A DNA stretch of 64,000 nt from Sciurus carolinensis (GCF_902686445.1 NC_062213.1:61508991-61572990); one strand, 5' to 3'; counted from the stretch's first letter, positions 1 through 11,723 are shown. Made by a program: numbers and translations. The notes: a model not told the origin generated them from the sequence alone.

Positions 1-32
<32 letters not shown>

Positions 33-76
33 ATGTGTGTGTGTGTATATATATATTTTTTTTTTTTTTTTGGAGT
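1..76. repeat. (GT)n microsatellite running into (TA)n and poly(T)
   Basis: An imperfect GT dinucleotide run with a few interruptions passes into a short TA run and then about 17 T residues. The window edge cuts its left side, so full length and host element are unknown. Confidence 0.95.
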
Positions 77-84
77 TTTGTTCT

Positions 85-245
85 ACTTGATCCTGTTTCA
101 CCCTTACAATCACACCGTACTGTAAACAAGACTGGAATTGTGTTTACAAAGACTTCAAGGCCTCACATGGTAGCTGGTAAGAGGTAGCACCTGAAGGGGA
201 ACTCAGGCCACCTAACTGCTCACCTGGGATCCTTCGTACCACCTC
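85..245 (-). mobile_element. MIR SINE, antisense, degraded
   Basis: The order of short matches (Ca-rich start, then a segment resembling the reverse of the MIR core where a cellular-style 'cacatggtagctggtaagag' block precedes 'aactcaggccacctaactgc') fits an inverted, heavily mutated MIR. Recognition is by eye and the copy is old; it could be another MIR-like core SINE. Confidence 0.45.
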
Positions 246-699
246 AGGACCTCTGTGGTAGCCATGGGAACCTGTCACTCTCCTTCATGGTCTCGTGCTG
301 CTAGGAATAAAGGGAATTCTGTAAACACGGACTGACTGGATGATACAACAATGGGACTATGAGGAGCTCACATCCCATTTTCCACTCATCCTGCCTCTCT
401 CTTACCGTAAATGAAACACCCAGGAAATTTAGCCAAAGCAGTCAACTCACTTTGACATGTCATGCCTGTCTGTCACATTGCCACAAGCTGAAGCAGTAAT
501 CGATCCAGGTCAAGGCACCCAGAACATTCTAGGAAAGAGTCTCCACGGGGTAGGGTCTCACAAAATAGTCTGAAAGAACAAACAAAAAGCCACAAAATTT
601 ATGGGCCTCATCTTTGTCCAGTAGGTGCTTCCAGTTGATCTCTACAGCAGAGACATGAAAATCTGTAAATGTGATTTTAGAGCTCAAAGGTAATGAAGT

Positions 700-1321
700 A
701 CTCTTTTGTGTGTGGGGGTGGGGGGTGGGGGGGTAGGTGCTGGGGATTGAACCCAGGGCCTTGTGCTTGCAAGGCAAGCACTCTACCAATTAAGCTATCT
801 CCCCAGCCCGGGAAACAGTCGGGCTTAACTATTTTTGAAATATAAACTGTTTCCTCTCTCTGCTGCTTTAGATGTTGCTTTACATAGAACCAGAAAATAG
901 ATTTCTCAGCTAAAGCATGTGTGCCTGTTTCATTAATCAAGCAAAGCTAAAATATTCAAATCAAATAAAATTATAATAATATTAATAAATTACTAAGCTG
1001 AGAGTATCAGGTTATTAAGGTAATTTATATATTTACAAGTAAAGAACAATAGGAAGTTGACTGACAAAGAGCAATGCTAAAGAGGAGATCCAGGTTTAAA
1101 TCTGGCTTAACTCAAGCCATTGTTAAGGGTTTTCTGTATAGATTATTCATTATGTCAGGCTAAGAATTTAAGTTATTTTGAAGGAGGCATTTAATTCTAA
1201 TAAACCAGCTGTTACAACAATTCTAAAATGATCTCTGTTTTTCCTGTCAGAGATTTAAAAAAACTGAAAAAGTATACCTCAACCAGAAAATAAAAGTTTG
1301 ATTTGGTGTGAAAAAAAAAAA
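700..1321 (+). pseudogene. Retroposed transcript fragment (3' UTR-like) with A tail and flanking TSD
   Basis: The segment is bounded by a direct repeat, AAAGGTAATGAAGT, at 686-699 and 1322-1335. Its right end is a run of about 15 A preceded, roughly 20 bases upstream, by an AATAAA signal (near 1288). That is the signature of an mRNA copied and inserted by L1 machinery. No long ORF is present, so it looks like a 3' UTR or noncoding transcript. The parent gene was not recognised. An antisense ID element occupies the 5' part (733-809), either carried in the transcript or inserted later. The A residues of the repeat overlap the tail, so the certain part of the TSD is the 11-base GGTAATGAAGT. Confidence 0.7.
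733..809 (-). mobile_element. ID SINE (tRNA-Ala-derived), antisense
   Basis: The reverse strand carries the full ID body: GCTGGGGAGATAGCTTAATT for the A-box side and a clear B box (GGTTCAATCCC) in CCTGGGTTCAATCCCCAGCA. The middle 'cttgcaagcacaag' marks the subfamily also seen at 22.26, 46.7 and 61.8 kb. It lies at the 5' end of the retroposed segment 700-1321, after a G-rich stretch. Confidence 0.9.
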
Positions 1322-1335
1322 AAAGGTAATGAAGT

Positions 1336-1714
1336 CTGGTGATTAGCTCACATAGAATTCAGACTCATCAATGCTGGACACAAAAGCAGGAAAGAAGGGA
1401 AAACAATGGGAGATTGGAGAAAACAGAAAGATGAAAAGTCAGAGAGAAATCAGCTTAAGAAGTACTCCGAATAGAAATCTGGCGTGTTTGCATTAATGTG
1501 TCTATCCAAACTCAGCCGACAAAACCCTCAGCTCAAATACAACTCTCCTTCCATAAGATCTTTTGCCTACTTTACATTACTTATAACAGATTAACAATTG
1601 TGTGCATGTATGAATATTTAACAATAAATCCCACTATTATGTATAATTATAATGTGCCAATTTAAAAACAGAAAAATAAAATTAGAAAATAATAATAAAA
1701 TAAATTTACATGAT
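1336..1714. other. No recognised feature
   Basis: AT-rich sequence between the retroposed cDNA and the short L1. No coding potential or repeat family was recognised. Confidence 0.5.
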
Positions 1715-1724
1715 AAAAAAAGTC

Positions 1725-2492
1725 CTTTAGTAATAAGAGAAATGCAAATCAAAACTACCCTGAGATTCCATCTCACCCAATTAGAATGGTGATTATCAAG
1801 AATATAAGCAACAATAGGTGTTGGAGAGAATGTGGGGAAAAAGGTACACTCATACATTGCTGGTGGGGCTGCAAATTAGTGCAGCCACTCTGGAAAGCAG
1901 TGTGGAGATTCCTTAGAAAACTTGGAATGGACCCACCATTTGACCCAGCTGTCCCACTCCTCAGCCTATACCCAAAGGACTTAAAATCAGCATAGTACAA
2001 TGATGCAGCCACATCAATGTTCATAGCTGCTCAATTCACAATAGCCAGATTGTGGAACCAAACTAGATGCCCCTCAATTGATGAATGGATAAAGAAACTG
2101 TGGTGTGTATATATATATATATATATATACATACCATGGAATATTACTCAGCCATAAATAATAAAAATTATGGCATTTGCAGGCAAATGGATGAAATTGG
2201 AGAATATCATGCTAAGTGAGATAAGCCAATCTCAAAAAAACCAAAGGACGAATGATCTCACTGATAAGCAGATGATGACACATATAGGGGGTGGGAAGGG
2301 AGCAAGAATGGAGGAAGGAGGGAATCTATAGAGGGATAAGAGGGGGGAAGGGAGGGGGAGAAAAAATAACAGAATGAATCAAAAACTATTACCCTAGGTA
2401 AATGTACAATTACACAAATGGTATGCCTCTACTTCATGCACAGAGAAACAAGATGTACCCCCATTTGTTTACAATAAAAATGAATTAAAAAA
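1725..2492 (+). mobile_element. 5'-truncated L1, 3' end only
   Basis: The first half encodes the C-terminal end of L1 ORF2 ([51 protein letters not shown]), ending at a premature TAG near 1995. The rest is 3' UTR with a purine/G-rich tract (2280-2360), an AATAAA-like end and an A tail. The 10-base repeat AAAAAAAGTC at 1715-1724 and 2493-2502 is a plausible TSD. It is closely related to the 33-38 kb L1 but lacks that copy's telomere-like motifs. A (TA)n run interrupts it at about 2107-2130. Confidence 0.92.
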
Positions 2493-2502
2493 AAAAAAAG
2501 TC

Positions 2503-2703
2503 AAGTGCTGGGCAAAGTAATGCACACCTATAATCCCAGTGACTCGGGAGGCTGAGGCAGGAGGATCACGAGTTCAAAGCTAGACCCAGCAACTTAGTGA
2601 GAACCTTTCTCAAAATAAGAAAAATTTTAAAGGGCTGGAGATGTGGCTCAGTGGCTAAGTGACCCTGGGTTCACTCCAGGGTACCAAAAAACAAACAAAA
2701 AAA
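2503..2703 (+). mobile_element. B1-ID composite SINE
   Basis: A 7SL-derived B1-like left part ('cctataatcccagtgactcg', 'ggaggctgaggcaggagg') is joined to an ID right part ('gggctggagatgtggctcag') and an A-rich tail. The element starts directly at the end of the preceding L1 tail. Confidence 0.92.
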
Positions 2704-3598
2704 GCAGATTAACAAATCAGGTAAGCCAGGCCATTCTTTGTCGAAATTCTTCTTTTTCTTTTTAAGATGGATGCCCACTTTTTTCTTTTTTCTTTTTAAG
2801 ATGAATTCTCCCAGGTAACTGCCACCTGTGGTCATCTCTCTCTGGGTCAGGTGACAGACCCCAATCTTTTCTTCCTGTGAAAAAATCTTTCTAGGCAGAA
2901 AGGGGATAGCCGATAGAAAAGCCTGCATCTTCTAGCTGTTTAATTCACTAACACAGGTTTCCTTTGTAACTACAAATGTCAATTACAAAAGATCCGTTTT
3001 TATGTCTATAGAGGTCTGCTATTTCTCTGAATAACATGCCAAAACTATATATTTGGGGTGGGATAGTCTACTTTCTCTCACTTCTAACCCTCAAACACAA
3101 TGCATCAGTAGAAATAGAAAAGTTGAGTGCCCAAGTCCTATAAGGTGCAAAAGAGGTACAAAGCAAATAGGCGAGGGATTAGAAAGTTACTTAGAAACAC
3201 CCAGAGAAAACCAGTATGTGTGTTGTTACTGTTGCAGGATAGGGCACCCGGAACGGGCAGGAATCCACACTTATGAAGAAACTTAGAACTATGTTCTCAA
3301 TCACGTTGCCGCTTTCAGGACACCTTTTTGGACACTTGTGAGGGTTACTTCATTGTCTGATGATTGGAGGACACAAAGTACATTTAGTGGGTCAGACCAG
3401 AGTGTCATATGTCCTAAAATGGGCAGGCTAGGGGGAAAATCATTATCTACCTCTTCTAGAGTTCATCAAATGTCCTGCCCAGCATCCATGTAAATGAAAA
3501 ACCTAATTATAATTATTTAAACTTTATAGTGTGTCTTCGGTTTTGCACTATTTTAATGTATGCCAAATTTTTCAAGATTGTTAACATGGGACAAATTA
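2704..3598. other. No recognised feature
   Basis: Apparently unique sequence with short T-rich runs (about 2748-2800). The ORFs present are short, without recognisable domains. Confidence 0.5.
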
Positions 3599-3599
3599 A

Positions 3600-3690
3600 A
3601 GCTGTGGGTGTAGCTCGATGGTAGATCAGTTGCCTAGCATGCACAGGCCCTGGGTTAGATCCCCAGTGCAGGGGAGAAAAAAAATTTTTT
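3600..3690 (+). mobile_element. ID SINE
   Basis: A tRNA-Ala-like body ('gtagctcgatggtagatcag', 'gcctagcatgcacaggccct') with a slightly mutated B box and an A tail. Confidence 0.88.
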
Positions 3691-4044
3691 GAGGGAAAAT
3701 TTGGTAGCTACGTTGTTCCAAACTTTACCAAGAATTGGTCACTGGTTTTGTGTCAAGGACTTAGAGGCAATTTGTGCTAAAAGCACTGACTCTTCACTTG
3801 AGCCTGCAGATGCCCAATGGGAAAACTAAAAGCAAAATAAAAAGTTTGGCATCTCTGCCTTCATTTTCTGTCTCCATTAAGACCTTAAAACTTTGGGACA
3901 GACTCCTGCTCAACTCTGCACATAGGCATGTTAATCACTTAAAGAGTGTTCATCTAAAGCTGGTAATCCTCCCCCTTCAAGACTGAAGACACTAAGATAA
4001 GAGTATTTACAAGGTTCACAATGACATAACAATCAACAGATCGT

Positions 4045-4583
4045 CAACCGACTTTGACAACATCCTGTTCCAGACCCCGGGGAGCAGCACCTGGTATGTA
4101 GTAAAAGTCTCCAGTCCTCACTCTAAACCTGCCAGGAACAGCGAGACTTGCAGGCAGATGGCCACAGGATGAGACTGTCCCCCTACCTGGAGTAATGACA
4201 TCTTGATGGGAACTGAGGCTGCCCTCCTGAGCAGGAGCAATCAACTCACAAGAACCAAACTGCCCCCCTCAAACAAGAAGACTTCCAGGAGCCTAGCAGA
4301 ACCAGACCTGGGATAATGATCAACCAGAAGAATGCTTCACGATACATACTTCTTACTCCACGCCCCTATTCTTCCTTTATTTCTTTCCTGAAACTCAGGT
4401 CAGTATCCCCACAGACAAGGCTGAGGATGTTTGATTGCCTTTGACATTCCGATAGAACTATATTAAATCAATTTCTTTCTTGAATTTCACCATTAGTTTT
4501 TACTTGTTTTCTGAGGTGAATAGTCAGACCCGATGCATTGGGACCCCCCCAGAACTGCACCTCTGGCCTAGGACTTGGTTACA
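4045..4583 (+). mobile_element. ERV LTR, copy A
   Basis: The segment aligns by eye with 5290-5790. Both contain 'ataatgaccaaccagag'-type blocks ('gataatgatcaaccagaaga' here), a pyrimidine-rich promoter/R region, then 'gtcagacccgatgcattggg', 'gaccccccagaactgcacct' and 'ctaggacttggttaca' as the 3' end. An ATTAAA signal lies near 4462. This is LTR architecture, probably class I ERV. The 5' boundary is uncertain, and no gag, pol or env coding sequence is adjacent. Confidence 0.6.
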
Positions 4584-5289
4584 GTTTCAAAAATCACATT
4601 GTGGACATCTTGCCACTGATGGACCTCAGAACTAAAAGCTGGTCACCTCGGTATGTGTAATGTCGGGGCAAAGAGAACGTTTTTGCAGGAATAAACCAGA
4701 AACAGGCAGATGAGGAGAAAAGATACAAATTTATTATCATACCCAGGGTGGAAAAAAATCACAGCATGAGAGTCAAACATGAAGTACAAGACTCAAAGGA
4801 AAGGTCACATAGATGAGTTTAAATATTTTTTTCATTGGAGCAGCAGAAATTGGAGTATAGACATTGTTAGGGGGGATAGCAAATCATTTTTAGGGGATTC
4901 AGTGGTGTTGGAGAATAGACCATGGCCTGGGGCAAAGTCTGATAGGCCTTTAGAACAAATGGTGGTTTGTAAATGATTCTCTTTGGAATACTGAATGGAA
5001 CTGAAATGGGAAACAATACTGTGTGACAAAAGCCTGTCCAGGTGTGTTTCCAGGTGTGTTGACAGACTTGGGTCTTTTCTTCTGGTGGTATGTATTTAGC
5101 CATCTCTGGATTGATGAAACTTAAATTATGAAGTTTGGTGGATTCAGTCAGATAGATAGGGGATTTTACGGAAAGCCTCTCCTACGCTGGGAGGAGAAGA
5201 AACAAGGGACAATCAGAGAGGCCTGGATTCTCAGGTGATTCTGTAATGGAGTTTCCTTTAAAATTGGGGATTTAAAGGAAGATCCAGTC
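4584..5289. other. Spacer between two related LTRs
   Basis: About 700 bases lie between LTR copies A and B. It could be a deleted internal ERV region, but no primer-binding site, polypurine tract or retroviral coding sequence was recognised. An alternative is that A and B are two independent solo LTRs. Confidence 0.4.
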
Positions 5290-5790
5290 ATTGTCCTGAC
5301 TGACTCCATTTTGCTCTTCTGACCTGTTCTGAGTCATTTCTTCTCAGCTTACCTCAGTTCCACAAAACAACAAATCTTATGGGAAGATCACTTCATGACA
5401 GGAACTGAATTGTCCCCTCAAGAAACAATGATTTATTTCCCTGGTGCCAAGAGGATCCCACAAAACCAGATCTCCTGAGATAATGACCAACCAGAGCAGA
5501 GTTTGACCAAGAATGCTTGAATATATCTGAGATACATACTGGCCCTCTCCCACTTTTTTCTTCCCCTTTATAATCCTGAAGGTATTGCTAATACTCCAAA
5601 GACAGGTCATTGATTAGGACTTCGATTCCCCTACATAAGTTTTTTTCTCAGTATGGTCACACTGAATAATTCTTTTCCTACTTCACCACCACTGGTCTCT
5701 AGGATTGAACTCTCAAGGTGGTGGGTGATCTAATCTGGTCTGTTGAGACCCCCAGAGTTAGGCCTCTGCCCTAGGACTCCAGTAACAACA
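5290..5790 (+). mobile_element. ERV LTR, copy B
   Basis: It begins near 'tgactgactccattttgctc' and ends near 'ctaggactccagtaaca'. Shared blocks with copy A are 'gagataatgaccaaccagag', 'gagatacatactggccctct', 'gttgagacccccagagttag' and 'gcctctgccctaggactcc'. The two copies differ by many substitutions and indels, so they are old. Same orientation as copy A. Confidence 0.6.
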
Positions 5791-6429
5791 CTTCAAGTCC
5801 TCTCAGAATGTCAAAGCTCCAGTCTCTGGTCTCTGGGGTATTGTTTTCTGATCCTCAATAGCAGTTGCCCCATTACCATGATTTCTCACATATGTGCATG
5901 TGTTTCCTGCCCAATGTATGATCTCATGTAGAAGTGCTGAGACATTCTACATACTGAATGAAGTACATGTCTTTATGCTATAAATTACTATCCTTTCATT
6001 CTCCTTTAGGACCACAGTTGAAATTATTTGCAAACAGGTTTATCACCAACAGTATACATTCCAGAATAGTAAAGAAAGTGTTGCAGATAGTTTTTTTTAT
6101 AAAAACATGGTTTTAATTTTCTAACTCCACCAATTCTTCTACATTAATTACTTGCCATGATGTTGGTAGGAAATTAGTAGTGCATAATAACAGGTGTGTG
6201 AATATTTGATGACAAATAAAAGGATATTTACATAATAGTAAAGCATCCCTTCATAGATTGTTTACTAATTCCAAAGAAAAATATCTTTGTAAATTACCTT
6301 TTTAACGGAAAAGCTGGAAAATACCACCTTAAACAAATGATCCAGATTTAGAAAAATATTATACGCAATATAAGTGAGACAGAAGCAAAATAAAAATGGA
6401 ATTAAAGATTGAAAGACCTAATTACCATA
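5791..6429. other. No recognised feature
   Basis: AT-rich sequence after LTR copy B with no recognisable repeat or coding content. Confidence 0.5.
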
Positions 6430-6621
6430 ACCAGGTAGTGGTACAAGCCTGTAATTCCAGTGGTTCAGGAACCTGAGGCAGGAGAATCTCGAGTTCAAAG
6501 TCAACCTCAGCAATTTAGCGAGGCGCTAAGCAACTTAGCAAGACCCTGTCTCAAAATAAAAAATAAAAGAGCTAGGGATATGGTTCAGTGGTTAAGTGCC
6601 CCTGGGTTTGATTCCTGGAGA
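6430..6621 (+). mobile_element. B1-ID composite SINE
   Basis: The B1-like part ('caagcctgtaattccagtgg', 'aacctgaggcaggagaatct') is followed by 'ccctgtctcaaaataaaaaa' and an ID part ('ggatatggttcagtggttaa'). The tail has expanded into the adjoining GGAA repeat. Confidence 0.92.
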
Positions 6622-6692
6622 AGGAAGAAAGGAAGGAAGGAAGGAAGGAAGGAAGGAAGGAAGGAAGGAAGGAAGGAAGGAAGGAAAGAAAG
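6620..6692 (+). repeat. (GGAA)n microsatellite from a SINE tail
   Basis: About 15 tandem GGAA units, with GAAA interruptions at the right edge, directly continue the A-rich tail of the upstream B1-ID SINE. Such runs can bind ETS-family factors when long, but no regulatory role is shown here. Confidence 0.95.
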
Positions 6693-9497
6693 ATCTAATG
6701 TAACAATTTTTAAACCATCATCTGACATTGTCAGGTATATGTCTTTTGAGGGTTCATACTACATAAATAATATAGGAGTCCCGCCCCCATCTTTGATTTG
6801 CTTTCTGCAGTTACAGTTACCTGCAGACAATAATGGTCCAAAATATAAAGTGCAAAAATTCCAGGAAAAATCAATTCATAAATTTTAAATTGCATAACAT
6901 TGAGTCACAATGAAATCTTGTGTCATCCTGCTGCAACTCATCTAAGATATGAATTATCCCTTTGTCCAGTGTATCCACACTGTATAACCTACACACCAGT
7001 TAATCACTTAGTAGCCATCATGGTTTTCAGTATCTCAGTGCTTGAGTTTGAAAATAACACTTATTATATTTAATATAGCCCCAAAGGACAAGGATAGTGA
7101 TGCTGGTGATTTAGATATGCCCAAAAGAAGCCATAAAGTGCTTCTTTTAAAAAAAAATTGAAATTTTATTACAAGTATATATGTAAAGGAAAAAGCATAG
7201 GAAATAAAAGTTTTGAAACTATCTGGGGTTTCAGGCATGTACTGGGAGTCTTGTAATATATCCCCCATGGATCAGGGGAGACTATGTACTATTGTTTTTC
7301 ATGGGTGTAAACAGACTCATAGAAATGTGTAAGAAGATAGTAATAGTGGAAGAAGGTGATATTGTGAAAGAAAAGAGAGAACCAACAAGTTAAATTGGAT
7401 TCATGATCTTTTAAAACAAATATGTATGGACATTTATTAATGTACTTACCTTTATCCTGGTTTGCAAAACTTTTATAAATTCAGTGAGAGATTTGAACAC
7501 AAAAGAATCTGTGAGAGTTTTTATTCCAAGCAAATAAAAACCAAATCAAATATCTTACTCTAACCCTACCCCCATTCAACATTTGTATTCTCTCAATATT
7601 TGTTGAGGAAATTTTGCCTAAGTTTGCTCATTACAACCCATAAAGTTTTCTCTCTAAGAAACCACACAACTGGGTATGCTCCATTGCTCATCCTGTTCTC
7701 CCAAAACCAAAAGTTAATAATTAACCTACCAAAGAAGTATTTAAAAAGATAGACAACAGACTTCAAAATTTTCAAAATCTTTCTTGAAAACCCTTGAACC
7801 TGCCCCACATTGTAAATAGATGGACATGAGGTGGAGCGTCCCCCTTTCTGAAAACGCAGGGACCACTTGCACGGCCCACAGCAACTGAGAGAGTAGAGTC
7901 CTCAGGCAGCCGAGCAAGCAGGGAAGTGTTTCTCCTTCAGCAGCAGTTGTCTTTTCCTGGCAAACAAGTCAGGTGCCAGAAACTTTACCCAGACTGGCAG
8001 GGACAGAGAGTAGAGGAAGCAGAGGAGGGAGGGACACTAATGAAGAAAATAGAATCTGTAGAAAAAGTGAAAGATGGCGTCAAAATGATTCCAATTTGAA
8101 ACTCAGAAACTTTGATGTTTTCACAGCCTTATACACCTCTCAAAGCTCAGAAAATGCACAGTAAGCCTGCATGGCGGTGCACTCTCTCTGCATAGCAGGT
8201 CTCTCACCTGGAACACACAAAAGAGATCTCTCACCCAGGAGTCACAGAACTATGCATGCTCATGTGAGCTCAGTGACTGTTGGGTTTAGTCCCTCTGTAA
8301 TAACCCAAAACCTTACTCAGGGGATACCCTGACACCCCAGGACTCCTTCCTTGCCTCTGTACTTCCCAGATCTCACGCCATTCTGTGCTTCCATGACAGC
8401 TGGCTCTTTCTACTTATATGTCCCACCTTCCTCTCTCCTTCACCTGAACAACAGATTCACCATTCGCAAATTCCTTAATTAACCCTTATTTTATCTTGTA
8501 GCAATTAGGAAAACACAAAGTCATTTGGGGTCATCTCTTCAAGGTTGAGAAGCCTGAGCCACCCACCTGCTCCTGCTTGTCAAAATCAAAACGGCCAAGT
8601 GCTGAGTTGCTTGAAAATGTCCCGTTAAGTCATTTAAAGATGCAGCTCTTCATATATCTAGCAAAGCGTAACCTTAATTTAAGAGCCTCCTCCTGTCACA
8701 ATCACAAAACCTCTTTACAAAGTGTTCTTTACTAGAAAATAAGTTCCCCTCTGAAAATGCTGTCAGCAGGTTTCTTATTTATCTTCCTTTCCTTTACAAA
8801 TAGAGCATTTTTTCCATGCAACCCACCATGATTTCTTAGTCATAGTAAAAGGGTTTTTAAATTAATGGAACAGTTTTATCTACAGTGCCTTGTAACAGGT
8901 TTCTATCCTCTCCTTCCTTAGCAAGCAGCCTAGATGACCAGAATCGACATTTTAATAGCTTCATGTCCAAGAGTGGACTGTCAATCTCTACATCACATCA
9001 CGGTGCAATTCTTCCTTCCACTGAAAGTTACCAATTTGCCAATGTCTTCCTGGGTATCTCCACCTAATCCATTTGCCTTAAAAATCCACACCCCCTTTTA
9101 TCAAATATTTTAGCACATAATATTACCCTCTGGCCAAGCCCTGAATAAATGCCTTTGTAAATTGTATCCTCACCAGACTGTGATTGCTAAATTTCTATCA
9201 CATTCTTCAACATGAACTCCAGAGAATCATGTTATAAATGAGTTCAGCATGATTTATAACGTTCTCATTGTGTTTCTGGGAATTGTCCTGCATTTGTTCT
9301 TTCTGTTCTATCAGGTAAGCTCAGTTTTGTTAGTTGCTGCAAAGGCAGAATCTTTGCCAGTTTCCTGCTTACTCCATACAGAATCTTAGTTGTAAGGAAA
9401 GACACAGGTTCCCAACATGGGTCTACCTGATTTAGTAAGAAAGCTTACTAAATAATCTCCAAACACTGCCATGGGTCTAAATTTTATGGCCCTACTA
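6693..9497. other. 2.8 kb without a recognised gene or repeat
   Basis: This is the longest unassigned stretch. It is AT-rich up to about 7800 and more balanced after that, with a purine-rich patch at about 7985-8035. Open frames on both strands are short and show no domain signature. Some of it may be unrecognised old LTR sequence (for example 8190-8480), or unique and possibly conserved noncoding DNA. Confidence 0.45.
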
Positions 9498-9969
9498 TAG
9501 TCTGGATAAAGAATATCATCCAAAGGCCCATATGTAAAAGCTTTGTCCCTGTGGACTGCTGTTGGGAGATTTTAGGTGGTGGAGCCTAGTGAGGGCTCTT
9601 CTGACCACTAGGGGTATGCCCTGGAAAGGGATCCTGGAACCCTCACCCTCTTCTTTTTCTCTTCACATCTGGGCCATGGAGGCCCAGAGCCTAATGCAGT
9701 GGTAGCGAACTTGCCTAGCATGCATAAGGCCCTAGGTTTGATCCTCAGTACCACAAAAAAATAAAGGCATGAAAACACATCCCAGTCATGAGGTGAGCAG
9801 TTCTGCCACACACTAGTTCTATGATATACTTACTGCCTCACCACAAACCAATGGGACCAATTGATCATGGACTAAAACCTCCAAAACTATAAGCCGAAAT
9901 AAACCTTCCCTCTTTATAAGTTAATTATCTTAGGTATTTGTTAACAGTAACAGAAAACTGATTGCCACA
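9498..9969 (+). mobile_element. ERVL-MaLR LTR (MST/THE1-like), interrupted by an ID SINE
   Basis: It contains the typical MaLR order: 'gttgggagattttaggtggt' / 'ggagcctagtgagggctctt' / 'ggggtatgccctggaaaggg', later 'atgaggtgagcagttctgcc', 'atggactaaaacctccaaaa', 'ccgaaataaaccttccctct' (poly(A) signal) and an end near 'gaaaactgattgccaca'. An ID SINE splits it at about 9686-9764. Confidence 0.7.
9686..9764 (+). mobile_element. ID SINE inside a MaLR LTR
   Basis: 'gcagtggtagcgaacttgcc', 'tagcatgcataaggccctag' and 'gtttgatcctcagtaccac' with a short A tail form a degraded ID. The host LTR resumes at about 9781, so the SINE is the younger insertion. Confidence 0.85.
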
Positions 9970-10109
9970 GGTTCTGTAACTATGGCTGTGACTCCATAAG
10001 CTGCCCTCAATAGAGATCCACCCAGCTCACACTAAGAAGCTATGCAGTCTCCAGATCCTCTTCATAACCTCCCTCATAGAAGTTTCATAACCCACATAAG
10101 AGGCAGGCA

Positions 10110-10260
10110 ACACTGACAGTATTATCCTCATTTTGTTAATTCTGAACTAAGCCCAGAGAGTTCCTTGTCCAAAATACATAGCCAGTACTAAGTGAGACCT
10201 AGACTCAAACCCCAAACCCCAGAGTTTTTAATTCCCAGTCTTATGTTCTTTCCACTATTT
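10110..10260 (-). mobile_element. MIR SINE, antisense
   Basis: The plus strand reads as the inverse of the MIR core: 'attatcctcattttgttaat', 'gcccagagagttccttgtcc', 'agacctagactcaaacccca', 'cttatgttctttccactatt'. It is a diverged mammal-wide SINE. Confidence 0.78.
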
Positions 10261-10654
10261 AATAATATAAAGTTTTAGTAGATAGTTACTACATGAATTG
10301 TTTAGGAAATCTCACTCTCTACTACATGCTTCCCATAAATTAATCCAGAAGTATCACAGGCACATATCATGACTCCAGCATTTTTGTCCTGGACAGAATT
10401 TCATATTATTTCCCTTAGAAAATATTTGCCATTTAAGACTTTGAGTACCACAATATTGTACTATCCAAAGCTCTGTAATGAAAAGTTTGTTGTCTCTAGG
10501 AACCTCCCAGCCAGGAGTCACAACCTTGGTGAAATGACAGCAAGCACTCAAGTAAATAAACTAGAAGGTGGAAAGCCCAGGGACAAGGCACGGGGTCTCC
10601 TGAGAACTCTCCCCTGGGAGGATCAGAGAAGGCCTATTAGCTCCTGGGGATCCC

Positions 10655-10985
10655 CTAACAAATCACCACAAACAACTTAAAACAGTCCAAAAATTTCCTC
10701 TTATAGTTCTGGGTCAAAAATCCAAAATCAGAGTCAACAGGACCATCCTCCAAGGCTCTCGGGGAGAATATTTCCAGCTCCTGGTGTCCCTTGGTTTGTG
10801 GAAGAATCACTCCAGTCTCTGATACTCTGGTGACATGACCATCTTTCCTGCATCTTTGTGTCCTTTCCTCATAAGGACTCCAGTCATTGATCCCTAGACC
10901 CTATTTTCAAATAAGGTCACAATCTGAGGTTCCAGAGATTCCAATAACCATGAATTTTGGGTGGGACACTACCCAGACTACTGCA
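10655..10985 (+). mobile_element. MLT1-type MaLR LTR
   Basis: Consensus-like blocks in order: 'caccacaaacaacttaaaac', 'cctcataaggactccagtca', 'gaccctattttcaaataagg', 'tcacaatctgaggttccaga' and 'catgaattttgggtgggaca'. The 5' part is degraded. It is followed at once by another MaLR LTR. Confidence 0.7.
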
Positions 10986-10997
10986 GAGGACTCTATA

Positions 10998-11522
10998 TGA
11001 TTCAAGGTTCTCCAGAGAATTAGAACCAATAGGGAAAAATAGATAAAGATGATTGAGATTAGATATAGATATAGATAGATTTGTCTCAATCACAGGATCA
11101 CAGAAGTTGAAAATCCTACAAAATCTTCACCAAGATGGAGAGCCAGAAGAATTAGGGGCTGCTCAGTCCAAGAAACCAGAAGACTCAGAACAAAATAGAC
11201 CAGTATGCACCCCTATCCCCAGCCCAAAAGCCCAAAAGCCTCCTGAAAGTACAAGTCCGTTAACATTCAAAGGCTGAAGACCCTGCTGTCCATCCAGGGC
11301 AGCAGTAGAAAACTGCAGCTGCTGGAAGAGAGCACAGCATGAGTTCCCCCTCCTGCTTTTGGTTTCATCTGGGCTCCCAGCTCATCGGATGGTGCATCCC
11401 TGTTCAGGTTGGGTCTTCCCTACTCAGTTTGCTGACCCACACATTAATTTTCTCTTGAAAACACCTACACAGAGACACCCAGAAGCATGTTTTTACCAAT
11501 TCTCCAAACCAATTAACCACCA
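10998..11522 (+). mobile_element. MaLR-type LTR
   Basis: The opening 'ggttctccagagaattagaa' / 'ccaatagggaaaaatagata' and an internal ATAG-rich run match the start of a common ancient mammalian LTR. The end 'cagagacacccagaagcatg' ... 'aaaccaattaaccaccac' matches its 3' end. The middle is diverged. Confidence 0.6.
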
Positions 11523-11723
11523 CTGCTTGCCAGAAGAGATGTCATTTGAACAGAGCCTGGGGTTGGGGAGGGGGAAAAACACTTGATTCTGACATCAGCA
11601 ATAGAGAAGGGAGCCATTCTAAGAGGACTCAGGAGTGAAGATGCAGAAAACAGACAAATCCAGAGTACATGGGAGAGAAGACCAAGGGGAGGGGAGCAGT
11701 TAGAAAGTTGGGGAAGATAGTGC

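Noticed and set aside
4584..5289. Internal proviral genes between LTR copies A and B
   Set aside because: No gag, pol or env motif is visible, and the LTRs are too diverged to prove a single provirus.
6460..6888. 142-codon plus-strand ORF with a Lys-Glu-Gly-Arg repeat
   Set aside because: It starts in a B1-ID SINE and runs through the GGAA microsatellite, which yields the repetitive peptide.
10369..10680. 103-codon plus-strand ORF
   Set aside because: It runs into the start of an MLT1-type LTR and has no recognisable domain.
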